Shown here: positions 22,715 to 22,978 of the stretch, piece by piece
Layout of the letters: every line of letters starts with the position of its first letter
How positions within the stretch are numbered: the stretch's first letter is position 1
DNA from: a virus
IMG/VR virus record: IMGVR_UViG_3300020419_000736
Location: 1 to 22,978 of that record
Reading direction: 5' to 3' (one strand)
Length of the DNA stretch: 22,978 nt
Program-made: the position numbers and the translations under genes
Notes under the pieces: generated by a model
What the model was told of the DNA's origin: nothing
What the model saw: the letters and a program-made list of their open reading frames with translations, nothing else
Databases searched by the model: none

Positions 22715-22978
22715 CTATTGTATTAGGGGTAAGATTTGCTCCTTTACCTTATCTGCAATTTCGCCAACGATATTGATATCTATACCCAAAAATGGTGGAA
22801 TAAATCCAATCATTCTAAAGAATCCTTCTGCAAACAATGCTAGAAAAACAAAACCTAATACCATACTAATCAAGCCAGCATTTCTATTGTGCTGACGAAT
22901 AGCATCGTCTATCATTTCTTGTACTTGTGATTCAGTTACAGTAATTGTTTTTTCTTTAGGACGTTTATTATCCTTTAA
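22715..22978 (-). CDS. Membrane protein, 5' part cut off by the window edge
   Basis: The frame is open to the right edge, so the gene starts outside the window; 87 residues are visible. Upstream of the internal Met at 22915 the frame reads LKDNKRPKEKTITVTESQVQ, a polar segment, followed by MIDDAIRQHNRNAGLISM, a transmembrane helix (VLGFVFLALFAEGFF), an IPPF turn and a short amphipathic tail ending PLIQ. There is no Shine-Dalgarno at 22915, so I do not take that Met as the start. Role unknown; it begins the run of small membrane proteins at this end. Confidence 0.7.
   Translation of the reverse strand, partial: LKDNKRPKEKTITVTESQVQEMIDDAIRQHNRNAGLISMVLGFVFLALFAEGFFRMIGFIPPFLGIDINIVGEIADKVKEQILPLIQ

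Overview
The window is part of a T4-like myovirus genome (T4 superfamily). Every gene I can support is on the minus strand, so transcription runs from high to low coordinates. The host is most likely a cyanobacterium: the phage carries a recognisable phycocyanobilin:ferredoxin oxidoreductase (pcyA), and a small protein between gp47 and gp46 resembles the cyanobacterial DUF3110 family. The AT-rich composition, compact ATGA/TAATG gene overlaps and T4-like gene order fit a marine Synechococcus/Prochlorococcus cyanomyovirus. All family calls come from reading the protein sequences; no database search was run.

Layout in transcription order. (1) 22978-21683: small membrane proteins, a staphylococcal-nuclease-like nuclease and conserved small proteins. 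Several are shorter than about 60 codons and are recognisable mainly because they chain together through ATGA overlaps. (2) 21705-21031: pcyA, directly abutting the terminase gene. (3) 21030-10548: the packaging and structural module, in the order gp17 large terminase, small zinc protein, gp18 sheath, gp19 tube, gp20 portal, small prohead-core-like protein, gp21 protease, gp22 scaffold, gp23 major capsid. It ends in a strong intrinsic terminator (10523-10497). (4) 10479-7484: an accessory cassette with a full-length glycine decarboxylase P-protein (gcvP, 900 aa) and a 48-aa twin-CX3C protein. A second intrinsic terminator (7506-7484) closes it. (5) 7467-1: a tail-tube-fold virion protein, then the recombination/late-transcription module uvsY, uvsW, a 141-aa unknown, gp55 late sigma factor, a DNA methyltransferase, gp47, the DUF3110-like protein, a 26-aa membrane peptide, gp46, and the start of a small basic protein running off the left edge.

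Regulation is partly readable. Exact T4-type late promoter boxes (TATAAATA) lie upstream of gp18, the prohead-core protein and gp22, with a one-mismatch copy upstream of gp20. In contrast gp55, which in T4 recognises such boxes, has a perfect host-type sigma70 promoter (TTGACA-17 bp-TATAAT). Its -35 box is one half of a 14-bp palindrome, and the other half is positioned as the -35 of a divergent promoter. gcvP has a TATAAT so close to its ATG that a leaderless mRNA is possible.

The most unusual content is the metabolic cargo inside the virion and replication core: a complete gcvP isolated between two terminators, and pcyA fused by zero spacing to the terminase gene. I see no integrase, CRISPR array, tRNA gene or insertion sequence.
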